NCBI RefSeq assembly: GCF_902635505.1
Contig: NC_045428.1
Coordinates: 226,192,107 to 226,256,106 of the forward strand
Direction of reading: 5' to 3'
DNA: 64,000 nt
From: Sarcophilus harrisii
Taxonomy: Eukaryota; Chordata; Mammalia; Dasyuromorphia; Dasyuridae
In this document: positions 23,401 through 32,499 of the stretch, piece after piece
How positions within the stretch are numbered: the stretch's first letter is position 1
Layout: each line of letters begins with the position of its first letter
Program-made: the position numbers and the translations under genes
Notes under the pieces: generated by a model
The model's input: only the letters and a program-made list of their open reading frames with translations
The model's database searches: none
Told to the model about the DNA's origin: nothing

Positions 23401-26400
23401 TTTGTCATAAAACTATAAATCTAGAGTTGGAAGGGACTTCAGAGGCCATGTAGTGTAGATCCTTCATTTTATATATGAGGAAATGGAAGTCCACAAAAGT
23501 TTAATGACTTGCCCATGATCACACACACATGAAATGACAGAGGCAGGATTTGAATTCAGATTCTCCAATTCTAGAGCCAGTGTTTAATCTACCAAATTAT
23601 TCTGGGAAAAAGTTATTAAGTTCTTAACAAAATTTTTATTTTTAAAATTTCAAAATTAAATTTTACATTAAAAATATTTATTAGGGACCTATGGTAACCA
23701 GAACACTGCTGAAAACTCCACTAGATAAAGAATTTCAATTAGACACATTCCCTACACCTAAATTTATGATTTAGAATTTACAAAATAAAAGCAACTAAAT
23801 GATGCAGTGAATAGTGTGCCAGGCCTAAAGTAAGGATAACCTGAATTCAAATCTAGTTGTGTGATCATGGACAAGTCACTTAAACTCTTTTTGCCTCAGT
23901 TTTATCATCTGTAAAATGAGCTGAAGAAGGAAATGGCAAATTGTTCCAATACCTTTACCAAGAAAACCTCAAATGGGGTCACAAAAAGTCAGAGACATGA
24001 CAACCGCATACAAAATAGCAACTAAACACCAGTAAGAGGTAGGCACAATGCCTTTTTTCCTCCAAATTATGTGATGAAAAATAATTAAGATACTCATTAG
24101 AGATGGTTTATATATCTTTTAAACCATCTCTAATGAGTATCTTAATTATTTTTATCTTATTTACATTACCTATTTAGTTTAAATAAATGAAGTAGCTTAA
24201 CTATACTGAAAGCTATAGGAAACACTGCAAATTCTATGGGAAATAACTGACATTACATACAAGTTTACAATTTGAATCAAAGAATTTAGAGCACTGAACT
24301 ACCTTTTCTGATATTAAAATCTTTGTCCTAGTTTTGGCAACCTATCCAAACACAATTATGAATTCAATTAATAAGTATTTTGCTAGGTAGATTTATGAGT
24401 GGAGTACAATGGAAGGAGGGATGAAAAAGAAAATGGTATAGAAAGTTCAACTCCCCCAACCCTTTTTTGGCTTGTGAGTTTGTGTTGCTTTGTGCCATTT
24501 CCTTCTTGCTATTTATCCTTTTTGCCTTTTTTTTTTATCCCCACAAACCTGCTTCCTTCCCTATAGAATTCAATGTACTTCCAGATCACACATTATATGT
24601 GCTGTAAATGCATGGGTATAAGAACATAGTGAATTATTCCTTCAGACAAAAATCATCTAATACTTGTTTCTCCCACCTATCAACAAAACCTGTATATCCT
24701 TTTTCTCATCCTGAATCATCAGAAACACCTCTCTTCCTTTTCCTTTTTGCTCTCTTATAACCATCAGAACAATTCTAGCTTCCCCAAAGTTTTCCTCTTA
24801 ATTTCCTCAATACCTTTTGAAGGCATTAAGGTACTGTTTCATCTAACTGCTCAAATAAAATCATCTTTTCAGTTTCCCAGAGTCTTCTGTTTGCCTTTCA
24901 GAGTTCCTATTCGGCTATGGTGTTTTCAACAGAAACGCTTTCTAGTTCTTTAGTCAATGGGGATCCAAATTTTTTTTTCCCTGAAGTGATATTCATTTTT
25001 TTCTGAATAAGTTATTATTGGTTGTTGGCTCATCTCTTCTGCTTTTTAAGATTACTGTATTCCAAGATCTCTTGTGTTTAGCAGAAGCTGCTAAGTCTTG
25101 TATCATTCTATGTTTGCTGGACCTTGAATTCTAATTCAGTTACCTTTTGACCAAGAAGCTCTGGGTTTCAGCTACGCTATCTTTGGGTCTCCTTTCAGGA
25201 AACATCTGGTAGATTCCTTCTGGTTTCACTATGCTCTCTGGTCTAATAGATTTGGCAAAGAGCAGGTAACAAACTTTTAATAAGGCTTAACATGTGCCAG
25301 GGAATACAGATATTGCCCCTGAGAACATTCTAATGAAGAAAGAAAACAAATAAAAAGGAGATGAAAAGCAGAGGATGGTGGAGAAAGTTCAAAATCTCCG
25401 GAGAAAATAATTAGAATTCTTCAGTTTGATTTAATTGGAAGAATGTTTCATTCCTTTCCTGGCTGTGACTTTCTTCAGATTTTACTGTCACTCTCTCCCC
25501 TCCAGAATTCTGGTTATTTTTATTTCTTGCTGCATTTCTTCTAGGTGTCATTTAGTTACTGTGGAAAATCCATTTTTCTTTCTGTATTATTTGCATTTTT
25601 GTTGAAATTTTCTCTTTTTTAGTAAAGATATTTAGGTATCTCTGTTTCTTCAATACAATAATTCTTCATAGTGGCATCTTCTTTGGTGTCTTCATGTACC
25701 TACATAATTTGCATGTCATGGCATCACCTCCCTAATATTATGGTCCTCATTGAGAACAAAGGACAATCACCTACCTCTAAGAGTTAAAGCTGGCCCACGA
25801 ATCAGAATTAGTCAATGGAAAGACCAACTGACCTACCTTCTTTCCTTCCTTTTCCTCCCAGATGATTCCACTCCATATAGTGAAATTTCTGCCCACCCTG
25901 GGACCTTCTGGAGAAACTCCTCTTCTTGCCTCTGCATATAGCTATTTGAATGCTGTTAAGTATCTCAGGTCCAACTGCAATGGTCAGTGACACTTCTAGT
26001 TTGTATGCCTAAGCATGAGGACTATTTTATAAGATAGAATCGCTGTTTCCGGGATTATAACTTTTTGTGCAGTTTTAGCATAACAGAAGTCACTGTTTTC
26101 ATTGAATTATTTAGAGTAGAGCTATTTTTAGGTTTTTCCTGGAGGCAATATGTAGGAGTTGGACTGTCTGCCTCTACTTAGGAAGCCACTTTAGCTAGGT
26201 CTCCATGACTCACATTATAGAACTGTCCTGTGTAATATCATTTCCCCTAGCATAGTATTTTCACAGAATTACTTAATGATATTATGAAGAGACTATCTGT
26301 TCAGATACAGGAAAGAACAATTTAGAGTGTTCAAATGCTAATTCTGACACTAGGTGACTAAGTAAATCAATTTGCTTCTCTGAGCTTGTTTCATCATTTG

Positions 26401-28915
26401 CAAAACAGGAATAATACATTTTACACTATATTTCTATTAGGTTGAAATGAATTACCATATTTTTCATAATTATATTTTTAAATAACATGAATTCAAATAC
26501 ATGCCATCATTTGGGGAAATTCATTATTGTCAATAATAGAGAGCAATACGTTTGCTTTACTATATCACAAACATGAGTAAAGTTGGCTTTTTTATAATTC
26601 TGGTCATCATTAGATGCAAAATATGATAGATACATGTAAAAAAGTTAAAAATGTAACACAAAATAGCATATATTTGTGTACCAAGCTTACCTAAACTATT
26701 CTAACTTTATATATCTCAAGTACTGAACACAGTAATCTCTATAGAGCAGATGTTTACATAAAACTTTACGAACAAATGATATGTACAAGAAATAGTATAT
26801 ATGAATTCATAGGCCAAAATTATGTTTAATATACAAATCACTAATTTGTAGAGCACAGAAATAGTTATTTAAAACATCTTAAACATAGAAGACAACACAG
26901 CATATAGCTTTTGGGAACAGTTTTGGTTGTTGATATTTAAAATGCAAATTAAGTTTGTAAATCAGCCTCTATTTAAAGAAGTGTAATTACTGTAATGTAT
27001 GTAATATAGATAAAAATTTCCCTTCAAAGATTGCTGTGAAATCTAAAAGGCATGCAAAAATATTAAAAATGTTAACAATATAACTGAAAAATAACAAGAA
27101 CAAGATTCAGCTTAAATGCCATCTCCATATAACACTTTCCTGATTCACTCAATATTAATTCCTTCATCTAAACTCATGGAATACTAGTTGAACTTCTATG
27201 TAATTATAATGGAACACATCTTATAGTTATTTATGTCTATTTCTTGTCATCTGTCAGTAAGCTACAGGGCATCAACCTATCTGTACCTCCACTCTAGTAC
27301 AATGCATTGCACTTTTTAAGTTTATTGAATGGAAGCCTGTTAAATATAGCAAAGGCTAGACATAAGTTCTGGTTTTGGATCTCCCACTTGATAGCTCTGT
27401 GATCTTGAACAAATAAATTCGCCTCTTGAGTCTATGCTATTTTCTCTCATTAGTCAAATGGACTAGATAATTTATTAGGTTCTTCCAGCTCTAAACCATT
27501 TCTATTCAAATCAGTCCTGATAAGAAATAGTCATTTGCTCTTTTTTGCCCTTTTAACCACATCCAATATCATAGTTAAGATCTGCCTAATTAGTATCATA
27601 TGCTCTAAAACCAAACAGTACTTAAGATGTGCTACTAGATATTTTTATGTGAGGTTTCTGTCATTTATTTATAACAAAAACAGTGCCTTAATATACTGAG
27701 AAGTTAACTAAAGATCTACTTATTTTGCATGATCACTTCAAGAAAGATTTTTCCTTTCAATAAATTTTGACTATTCTCTAGGGAGATACTATCTAGTGCA
27801 ACCTATACAGTTAAGTCATGACCTTTACTCCACTTAAGATTCAGTCTGTAAACCTTTTCTGATCCTTCTAAGAGAGCAAGATCTTTCACTCCCATGGACT
27901 TCATATAGCACTATGCATATGATTCTTACGTGTGCATGTATATAATACGCATAGACACACATGTATATATGAACGCGTACACACATTCACATATATCTAC
28001 ATATTACCGCTAAGCATTCAGCTAAGTATTCAGCTTCAATGCTTCATTATGTGGAAGTAGCCCTGGATTTGCAAAGGATATGCTAGCACACTAAAGCTCC
28101 TCAAGGTGACACTGACCCTAGAGAACTCAAGAAAGAACCCAGTCCATAAAGGGAGCAACAATTCCCACCTAGCTAAGCGCTGAAATGGTTATTGCCAGAA
28201 AAGTAGCCATTAGGCGATCAACCTTACTAAAGAAGATAATATTCCCCACTATGCTGACTGTGTAAGCTTTGTCCTACTGAGCCCATTATCTAAATATCCA
28301 TCTTTCTCTTGGCTCCAAACATAGCCCCACACGTAAGATTTGCTGAACAGATTTAGGAGGAAGGGAGAATGGGTATCTACCGTCAAAATCTGCGGCCATG
28401 AGTAAAGGACAAAAGCTGCCGGTTTGTAATCAAAAGATCTGCATTCAAAGCATGCTTCTGCCTGAACTTGAACGAGTCACTGTGTGTCCCTAAGCCTCCG
28501 TCTCCTAACTCTATAAAAAGGCGGTTGGACTGGATCGTCTTTAAAGATCTATGCGGCTTTAGACCTCTATCACCACCAAACGTCAATTTCTGATCTATTA
28601 TGCCGGATCAGTTCCCCCAAACACCCACAGACACAAAGAGGCGGCGGAGCCCGGTTAGCCCAAGGAGCCCAGAGCGAAGCTTCGCCAACTGGGAGAGAAC
28701 CTGGGCCTCTTTGCTCCCCTTTCCCTAGGAGGGTGGGGGGGATGGTGGTGCGCAGCTCCTCTTAGAGGGGCCCTGCACCCCCTCCCCTGCGGTTGTCGGT
28801 TGGTGGGGGCTACCTTGAGCACACAGTCCGACTGCAGTAGGCACGCCCCCAGATCCTCCTTCACCCCGGCGCATGCGCCGTTATCCTCCGGCTTGTCCTC
28901 ATAGTAACGGGGCAT
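17405..28915 (-). CDS. COA5: COA5, cytochrome c oxidase assembly factor 5 (three coding exons)
   Basis: Coding exons on the minus strand are 28814-28915, 21483-21566 and 17405-17446, all with GT/AG introns in phase 0, giving 75 residues; from memory human COA5 is one residue shorter. The protein starts MPRYYEDKPEDNGACAG and ends RFRGRKGY, as in the mammalian gene. A Cx10C pair (C31, C42) and a Cx9C pair (C48, C58) form the twin-cysteine CHCH fold of the Pet191/COA5 family. Members of this family act in the mitochondrial intermembrane space in early assembly of complex IV. There is no cleavable presequence, as expected for Mia40-type import. The gene lies head to head with UNC50. All key cysteines are present and I see no sign of decay. 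Confidence 0.96.
17640..17815 (+). mobile_element. THER/MIR-type core SINE
   Basis: ATCTGTAAAATGGAGGCAAG and CTAGATAGCTTCTGAGAGCT match the core SINE whose end carries the 'agatgacctctgaggtcc' type motif. Confidence 0.65.
19070..20690 (-). mobile_element. Internally deleted L1, antisense, with its 5' end
   Basis: The 3' region occupies 19070 to about 19795 (ACCATTTATCAATTGGGGAA, CTAAATCATGAACCCATTTT). From about 19860 to 20690 the sequence is antisense ORF1/5' UTR (TTGACTCTCTTGAATACGTG), ending at ACTATCTTGGCTCCAG, the usual marsupial L1 5' terminus. Most of ORF2 is missing between. Confidence 0.72.
21483..21566 (-). CDS. COA5: COA5 coding exon 2 (residues 35-62)
   Basis: Acceptor ATATTACAG precedes GAAGGAAAAACT, and donor ATG|GTAAGT ends the exon. 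The 28 codons carry C42, C48 and C58, and include LKYSFFECKRS, the best conserved stretch of the family. Both junctions are phase 0. Confidence 0.96.
22040..22260 (-). mobile_element. MIR-type SINE
   Basis: Antisense MIR pattern: TTTATACAGTGTTTTAAGGC, ATTTCACTGATAAAGACA, AAACTCAGGTCTTC. Confidence 0.65.
22330..22500 (+). mobile_element. L1 3' tail
   Basis: GGGAGAAAATGTAGAACTCA and the following A/T-rich tail match the 3' end of an old L1 subfamily. Confidence 0.6.
22505..22645 (+). mobile_element. WSINE/SINE1-type SINE
   Basis: GGAGGCAACTAGATAGCACA through CACTTACTAGCTGTGTGATC to AACTCCAATTGCCTCAG. Confidence 0.9.
23090..23185 (+). mobile_element. L2 3' end
   Basis: GTGCCTAGAAGAGCACCTAG and TTTAATAATTTGGTGATTGA match the L2 terminus. 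Confidence 0.65.
23400..23610 (-). mobile_element. MIR-type SINE
   Basis: GAGTTGGAAGGGACTTCAGA and GACTTGCCCATGATCACACA with GGCAGGATTTGAATTCAGAT. Confidence 0.75.
23790..24015 (+). mobile_element. MAR1-type SINE
   Basis: AAAATGAGCTGAAGAAGGAA, TACCTTTACCAAGAAAACCT and GGGGTCACAAAAAGTCAG are diagnostic of MAR1. Confidence 0.9.
24077..24153. repeat. Perfect 34-bp inverted repeat, 9-nt loop
   Basis: Arms 24077-24110 and 24120-24153 are exact reverse complements around TATATCTTT. After a one-base bulge, three more pairs extend the stem. It lies in COA5 intron 1, just after a MAR1 SINE. Confidence 0.97.
27090..27330 (+). mobile_element. L2 3' region
   Basis: TTAAATGCCATCTCCATATA, CACTTTCCTGATTCACTC and the end AAGTTTATTGAATGGAA follow the L2 3' order. 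Confidence 0.65.
27350..27510 (+). mobile_element. THER/MIR-type core SINE
   Basis: GATAGCTCTGTGATCTTGAA and GGACTAGATAATTTATTAGG with TTCTTCCAGCTCTAAA. Confidence 0.6.
28405..28590 (+). mobile_element. THER/MIR-type core SINE at the island edge
   Basis: CGAGTCACTGTGTGTCCCTA, GGTTGGACTGGATCGTCTTT and the GCTTTAGACCTCTAT end. It retains unusually many CpGs, likely through protection at the border of the unmethylated island. Confidence 0.65.
28814..28915 (-). CDS. COA5: COA5 coding exon 1 (residues 1-34)
   Basis: The exon runs from the ATG at 28915 to a donor AAG|GTAGCC at 28813/28812. It encodes the N-terminus through DCVLK and includes C15, C25 and C31. It sits inside the CpG island, and its codons for Gly-Ala-Cys-Ala contain a perfect GCGCATGCGC palindrome. 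Confidence 0.95.
28869..28878. promoter_or_regulatory. NRF1-like palindrome within COA5 exon 1
   Basis: The 10-bp perfect palindrome GCGCATGCGC matches the core of the NRF1 consensus. NRF1 is a known activator of nuclear genes for mitochondrial proteins. The site lies about 40 nt inside the COA5 coding region, so it would act from the first exon. Binding is inferred from the motif only. Confidence 0.5.
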
Positions 28916-29049
28916 CTCCTCCCCCTTGCCGCCGCCGCCGCCGAGGCAGCCTCCGGTTCAGAAGACCGAGAGCCACTTCAAGAGCCAAGCCCGGCACCTT
29001 CAACAAACACCGTGTGCGGCGTTCTCAACACCGCCCCCAACCGCCCAGG

Positions 29050-29391
29050 GCTGCCTCCACTTCCGGCAGGAGCAACCTTCTGGACGCCAGCACCAGTGAT
29101 GGCGGAGGGGGCGGAGGAGGGCGTTGGAGAGGAAGAGGCAGGAAGTAGAGATAAGCTCCTTCCGGCGGCGGAGCCGCCGCCGCCGGAATCCAAGACTCCG
29201 AAAGCTCTTAGGCAGGAAGCTCAGCGGAAGTGGGAGAAACACGTGATTTGCCTGGCTCTCGGAGTGACGAAGACCAACTACGTAGCAGGAAGGAAGGGGA
29301 ACCGGAGCCGGGGCGGGCGCCTGGCTCGTCTATTGAACAGAGGTGGAGGGGGGGAATACGGATCCGGGCCAAGGCCCCAGCCGGGCTCCAG
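29050..29391 (+). other. UNC50: UNC50 exon 1 (5' UTR; start approximate)
   Basis: The exon ends at a strong donor CAG|GTGAGT (29391/29392). It is treated as non-coding because the conserved UNC50 start ATG lies four bases into exon 2. Its left edge is not determinable. The frame starting with ATG at 29099 is open to the donor and joins the UNC50 frame after splicing; see findings. Confidence 0.6.
29059..29245. promoter_or_regulatory. ETS-site cluster and E-box upstream of or within UNC50 exon 1
   Basis: ACTTCCGG at 29059, CCTTCCGG at 29158, CGGAAGTG at 29225 and CACGTG at 29240 fall within 190 bp. ETS sites in CpG-island promoters usually lie within tens of bases of the start site, so UNC50 transcription probably begins somewhere between 29050 and 29300. 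Confidence 0.5.
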
Positions 29392-32215
29392 GTGAGTACT
29401 GAGTGTTTCCCTAGCCCCTGCCCCATCATCACTGCCCCTCTTCCGTCTGGCGCGTTCCGCGCACGCGCCCCTAAGTTCGAGCGCCTTTTCTCCCGGCTTC
29501 CCTTGGCTCCGCGTCTCTGGCAACGTCACAGGGAGCCCCCGGTCCTGCAGGACCCCCTCCCTGTGTCCCCAGCCGGGCCCCGAGACTCCTCGGGAGGGCG
29601 GGGTAGGGTCGCGACTTCCTCGGGGGGAGGCTCCAAAAGTGTCATTAAGAGTGGTCCTCGGGCGCGGGGCCTCGACTGTTGAGGAAGGGGAGTGGTCCGG
29701 GGCCTGGGCCGTTCCCGGGACTCTAGCCCGGACACGCCCACTTTCGACCACCGCCTACTCGGCATCGAAGTTCCGGGCCATCCGAGACCCTGGGCATCCT
29801 CCCTCACCTGGGGGGCGCGAAGGCGGGCTGCGTGCGCTTCCTGCCCCCCTTCCCCCCCCTCCCTCTCGCCTGCTCTCGGGCCCAAGAGCCCAGCCGCGAG
29901 CGAGCGGGATGAGAGTCAGGCGGACGCTTCCTCCGGAGAAGGGCTCCTTGTTAGCCGGCCGCCGCCTCCGCGGCCTTCTGATCCTGCCCGCCGTCCCCGG
30001 TTGCGTTGTGTTACCCCTTGCTGGCCTTGTCACCTCGGACCTGTAAAAACGCGAGCAAGTCCCTCTGTGCCCGGGGCTCTACCATTATAGTCCCCTAGGG
30101 CCGTTCCAGTTCTAAACTAGTGAACCGAGGATATTCATTTTTTTTTTTTTCCCTTTCAAATGTCTTTCATGTTGTCTTCACTAACACCCAGATTTCTTCG
30201 GAAGATGCTACAACTCCTGCGGCTCTTTCCTAGGATAGCTGCTGCTTGTACAGGGCCACAAGGGGCGGGCATAATCGCTGCAGCTTTCAGATTCTCACCC
30301 AGTGTCACTCAGCAGTCACCTTCTTTAAAGCTCGACCCAGCCCATCGTATTAATTTCTTGAATGAGCACAGTTCAAAAGTCCCATTCTTTTTCTCCATCC
30401 AACCATTCCCCCTTCCACTTTATACCTTTTCAAAACTACATTTTTTTTGTCTTTAATTTTATCATTACTTATATCAATCTTAGTAAGATAATCAGAAGTG
30501 GGTTCCTATTTTAGACCCAGATAGATCTGCCTTGGTCCCAACCTTTTACCCTCCTACCTCAACTGAATTTGCCAAGGGTTCCTAAGTTAATGATTTAAGG
30601 GTTAGATGAGTAAGTTGTCTTTATAAGTGCCTAAATAGGGACCTAGAATAGGGTAATCTCCATGAATATTTAGGAATACTGTTATTTATAAAATGCTTTT
30701 TTACAAAGGGCTTTATTCTCTCATTTGAACTTCACAACCGCCCTATGAAGTAAGTACTAGAGGAATTATGCTTCTTATTTTATAGATTAGGAAACTGAAA
30801 CAAATTTTGAGTTAACTTGCCTATAATCATACATCTGATAATTATTTGAAATTGCTGGATAAACTCGTGTTTCTTTTCTGGCAATGAGAATAATACATTT
30901 GTATAAATATACAGAGTAAGAGTCCCTTGCACGCTTGTAACTCTAAAGCATTTATGTATTATTTTGTGATTTAGCTATTTATATTGAACTATCAACTCCA
31001 TAAATGCCCACACAACAGGTGGTTAATAAATCCTTATTGGATTTTGATATAAGGTAGAATACTCAGATTCATTTGAGTTATTCAGTAAGCATGTACCCAG
31101 GAGGCACAGCCCCAGCTACTGGGAATACAAAGATTGAAAAATAAAGCACACTTTAAAAAGTTTATTATTAGAAAACATATTTAACCAGTCTACAGAGACT
31201 GTAGATCAAACATAGCTGTTATTTGGGCAGTCATGGCACAGTATTCCAAATATTGATTCCAATACTGATTTCTTGGATAGCTATCAATTCTGCTTTTTCT
31301 TCCTGTTGGTCTAATTAGTTGGTTTAAGGTTGGAATTTTGGGCCTCCTACAGTAATATCAGTATAATTATTTGTGGCAGGACCATTTGCTTTCCTTATGT
31401 AAAATGATATGACCTGGCTTTACTAAATGTAGGTGGTTTAGATGGTGGAGTTTGTTCCTGTAATCTGCATGTTTTCACACACACCAGAATACCAGAAGAT
31501 TTTTACATTGTTGATTGGTTGTGTTGCTGCTCTCACCTCAGGTTCATCAACTTTCTTGGCCACTGCTTACAAGTTCTCTTCTCTTTTTTCCTCCAGCATT
31601 ATTATTGTGAAGTAATTGTCAACAGCTAGAAACAGAAGGAAATGGATTTTTAAAAGTAAGAGATCTTGTGAAATTTGCTAGTAAATGACAATTAAAAAAA
31701 TAACTTGACAACTTGATCTATGATTCTGAAAAGAGAAAGAAATATAATTAACAAAATCAGAAAACATAAATTTGTTTTAGCTGATCTAAGAAAACATTTG
31801 GTATTAGTGGACTAAATTGATATATTTGTGGTACTCAGATATGTGTGAATCTTTTCCTCATAAATCAAGGGCCTAATATGGTGGTTCTCAGGGTACTAAT
31901 GACAATATAGATACAGTGCCATGAATATTATTAAGGCTACTGTAACTCAGATTCATTAGTCATTGGCATTAATTAGTGGGGACTCTAACATAAGGGCCTC
32001 TAACATAATATGTTAAGACTCTTCCATGAATGGCTACCCCTGACCCTACCTAGAGTTTTCAGATAGCAATTTAAAGGGTCTTTTACCTTTTTCATTCTTA
32101 GGTATAATAACTGGAAGAAGACATACTGCCAGCAAAAAAGTTTGGTCATTACTTAATATCATGCTGCTTTCTGTAAGATAAATTTAAAAAAAAATTTTTT
32201 TTTTCCAAACTCCAG
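29392..32215 (+). other. UNC50: UNC50 intron 1
   Basis: The first 0.65 kb is CpG island. The rest is AT-rich, with an MIR-like SINE (about 30690-30860, minus), an L2 3' end (about 30950-31045) and the head of an unclassified old repeat (31075-31145). I see no other exon. Confidence 0.7.
30690..30860 (-). mobile_element. MIR-type SINE
   Basis: TTATAGATTAGGAAACTGAA and AACTTGCCTATAATCATACA. Confidence 0.7.
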
Positions 32216-32499
32216 AAAGATGTTGCCAACCACTTCAATGAATTCCCGATTACAGGGGAATGGTGCTTTGAATTCCAGGGATGCAGCAAGGCACACAGCT
32301 GGAGCAAAACGCTACAAATATCTCCGGAGGCTCTTCCGATTCAGGCAGATGGACTTTGAGTTTGCTGCCTGGCAGATGCTCTATCTTTTCACTTCCCCAC
32401 AAAGAGTTTACAGAAACTTTCATTACCGAAAACAAACAAAGGATCAGTGGGCAAGAGATGATCCTGCCTTCTTGGTATTGCTGAGTATCTGGCTCTGTG
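32216..32499 (+). CDS. UNC50: UNC50 exon 2 (start codon and residues 1-93)
   Basis: The acceptor follows a T-rich tract and reads AAACTCCAG|AAAG, with ATG at 32220. The donor is TGTG|GTAAGT, splitting Val94 after its first base. The exon encodes the conserved AKRYKYLRRLFRFRQMDF region and the KQTKDQWARDDPAF stretch before the first membrane segment. Confidence 0.96.

Larger units (their letters stand above)
21567..28813 (-). other. COA5: COA5 intron 1, repeat content
   Basis: This 7.2-kb intron contains MIR-like pieces (22040-22260, 22790-22880, 23400-23610, 26320-26460), an L1 3' tail followed directly by a tRNA-headed SINE (22330-22645), L2 3' ends (23090-23185 and 27090-27330), a MAR1-type SINE (23790-24015), a perfect hairpin at 24077-24153, and core SINEs at 27350-27510 and 28405-28590. 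Between about 24.4 and 26.2 kb is pyrimidine-rich sequence that may be an old antisense L1 piece, which I could not classify. Confidence 0.75.
28620..30060. promoter_or_regulatory. CpG island and bidirectional COA5/UNC50 promoter
   Basis: GC-rich, CpG-dense sequence starts abruptly at about 28620 and runs to about 30060, in sharp contrast with its AT-rich flanks. It covers COA5 exon 1 and its 5' flank, UNC50 exon 1 and the start of UNC50 intron 1. Three ETS-type sites (ACTTCCGG 29059-29066, CCTTCCGG 29158-29165, CGGAAGTG 29225-29232) and one CACGTG E-box (29240-29245) are visible, with no clear TATA box. Head-to-head housekeeping genes sharing a TATA-less island with ETS sites is a common vertebrate arrangement. 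Exact start sites cannot be fixed from sequence. Confidence 0.88.

Noticed and set aside
24430-26250. Possible gene or antisense L1 in a pyrimidine-rich stretch
   Set aside because: There were no conserved motifs strong enough to assign it either way.
29230-30090. Overlapping long open frames on both strands downstream of UNC50 exon 1
   Set aside because: GC-rich island sequence lacks stop codons by chance. No splice or family evidence supports them.
30160-30456. 98-codon frame in UNC50 intron 1
   Set aside because: It has no recognised domain and no conserved splice context; it lies in ordinary intron sequence.
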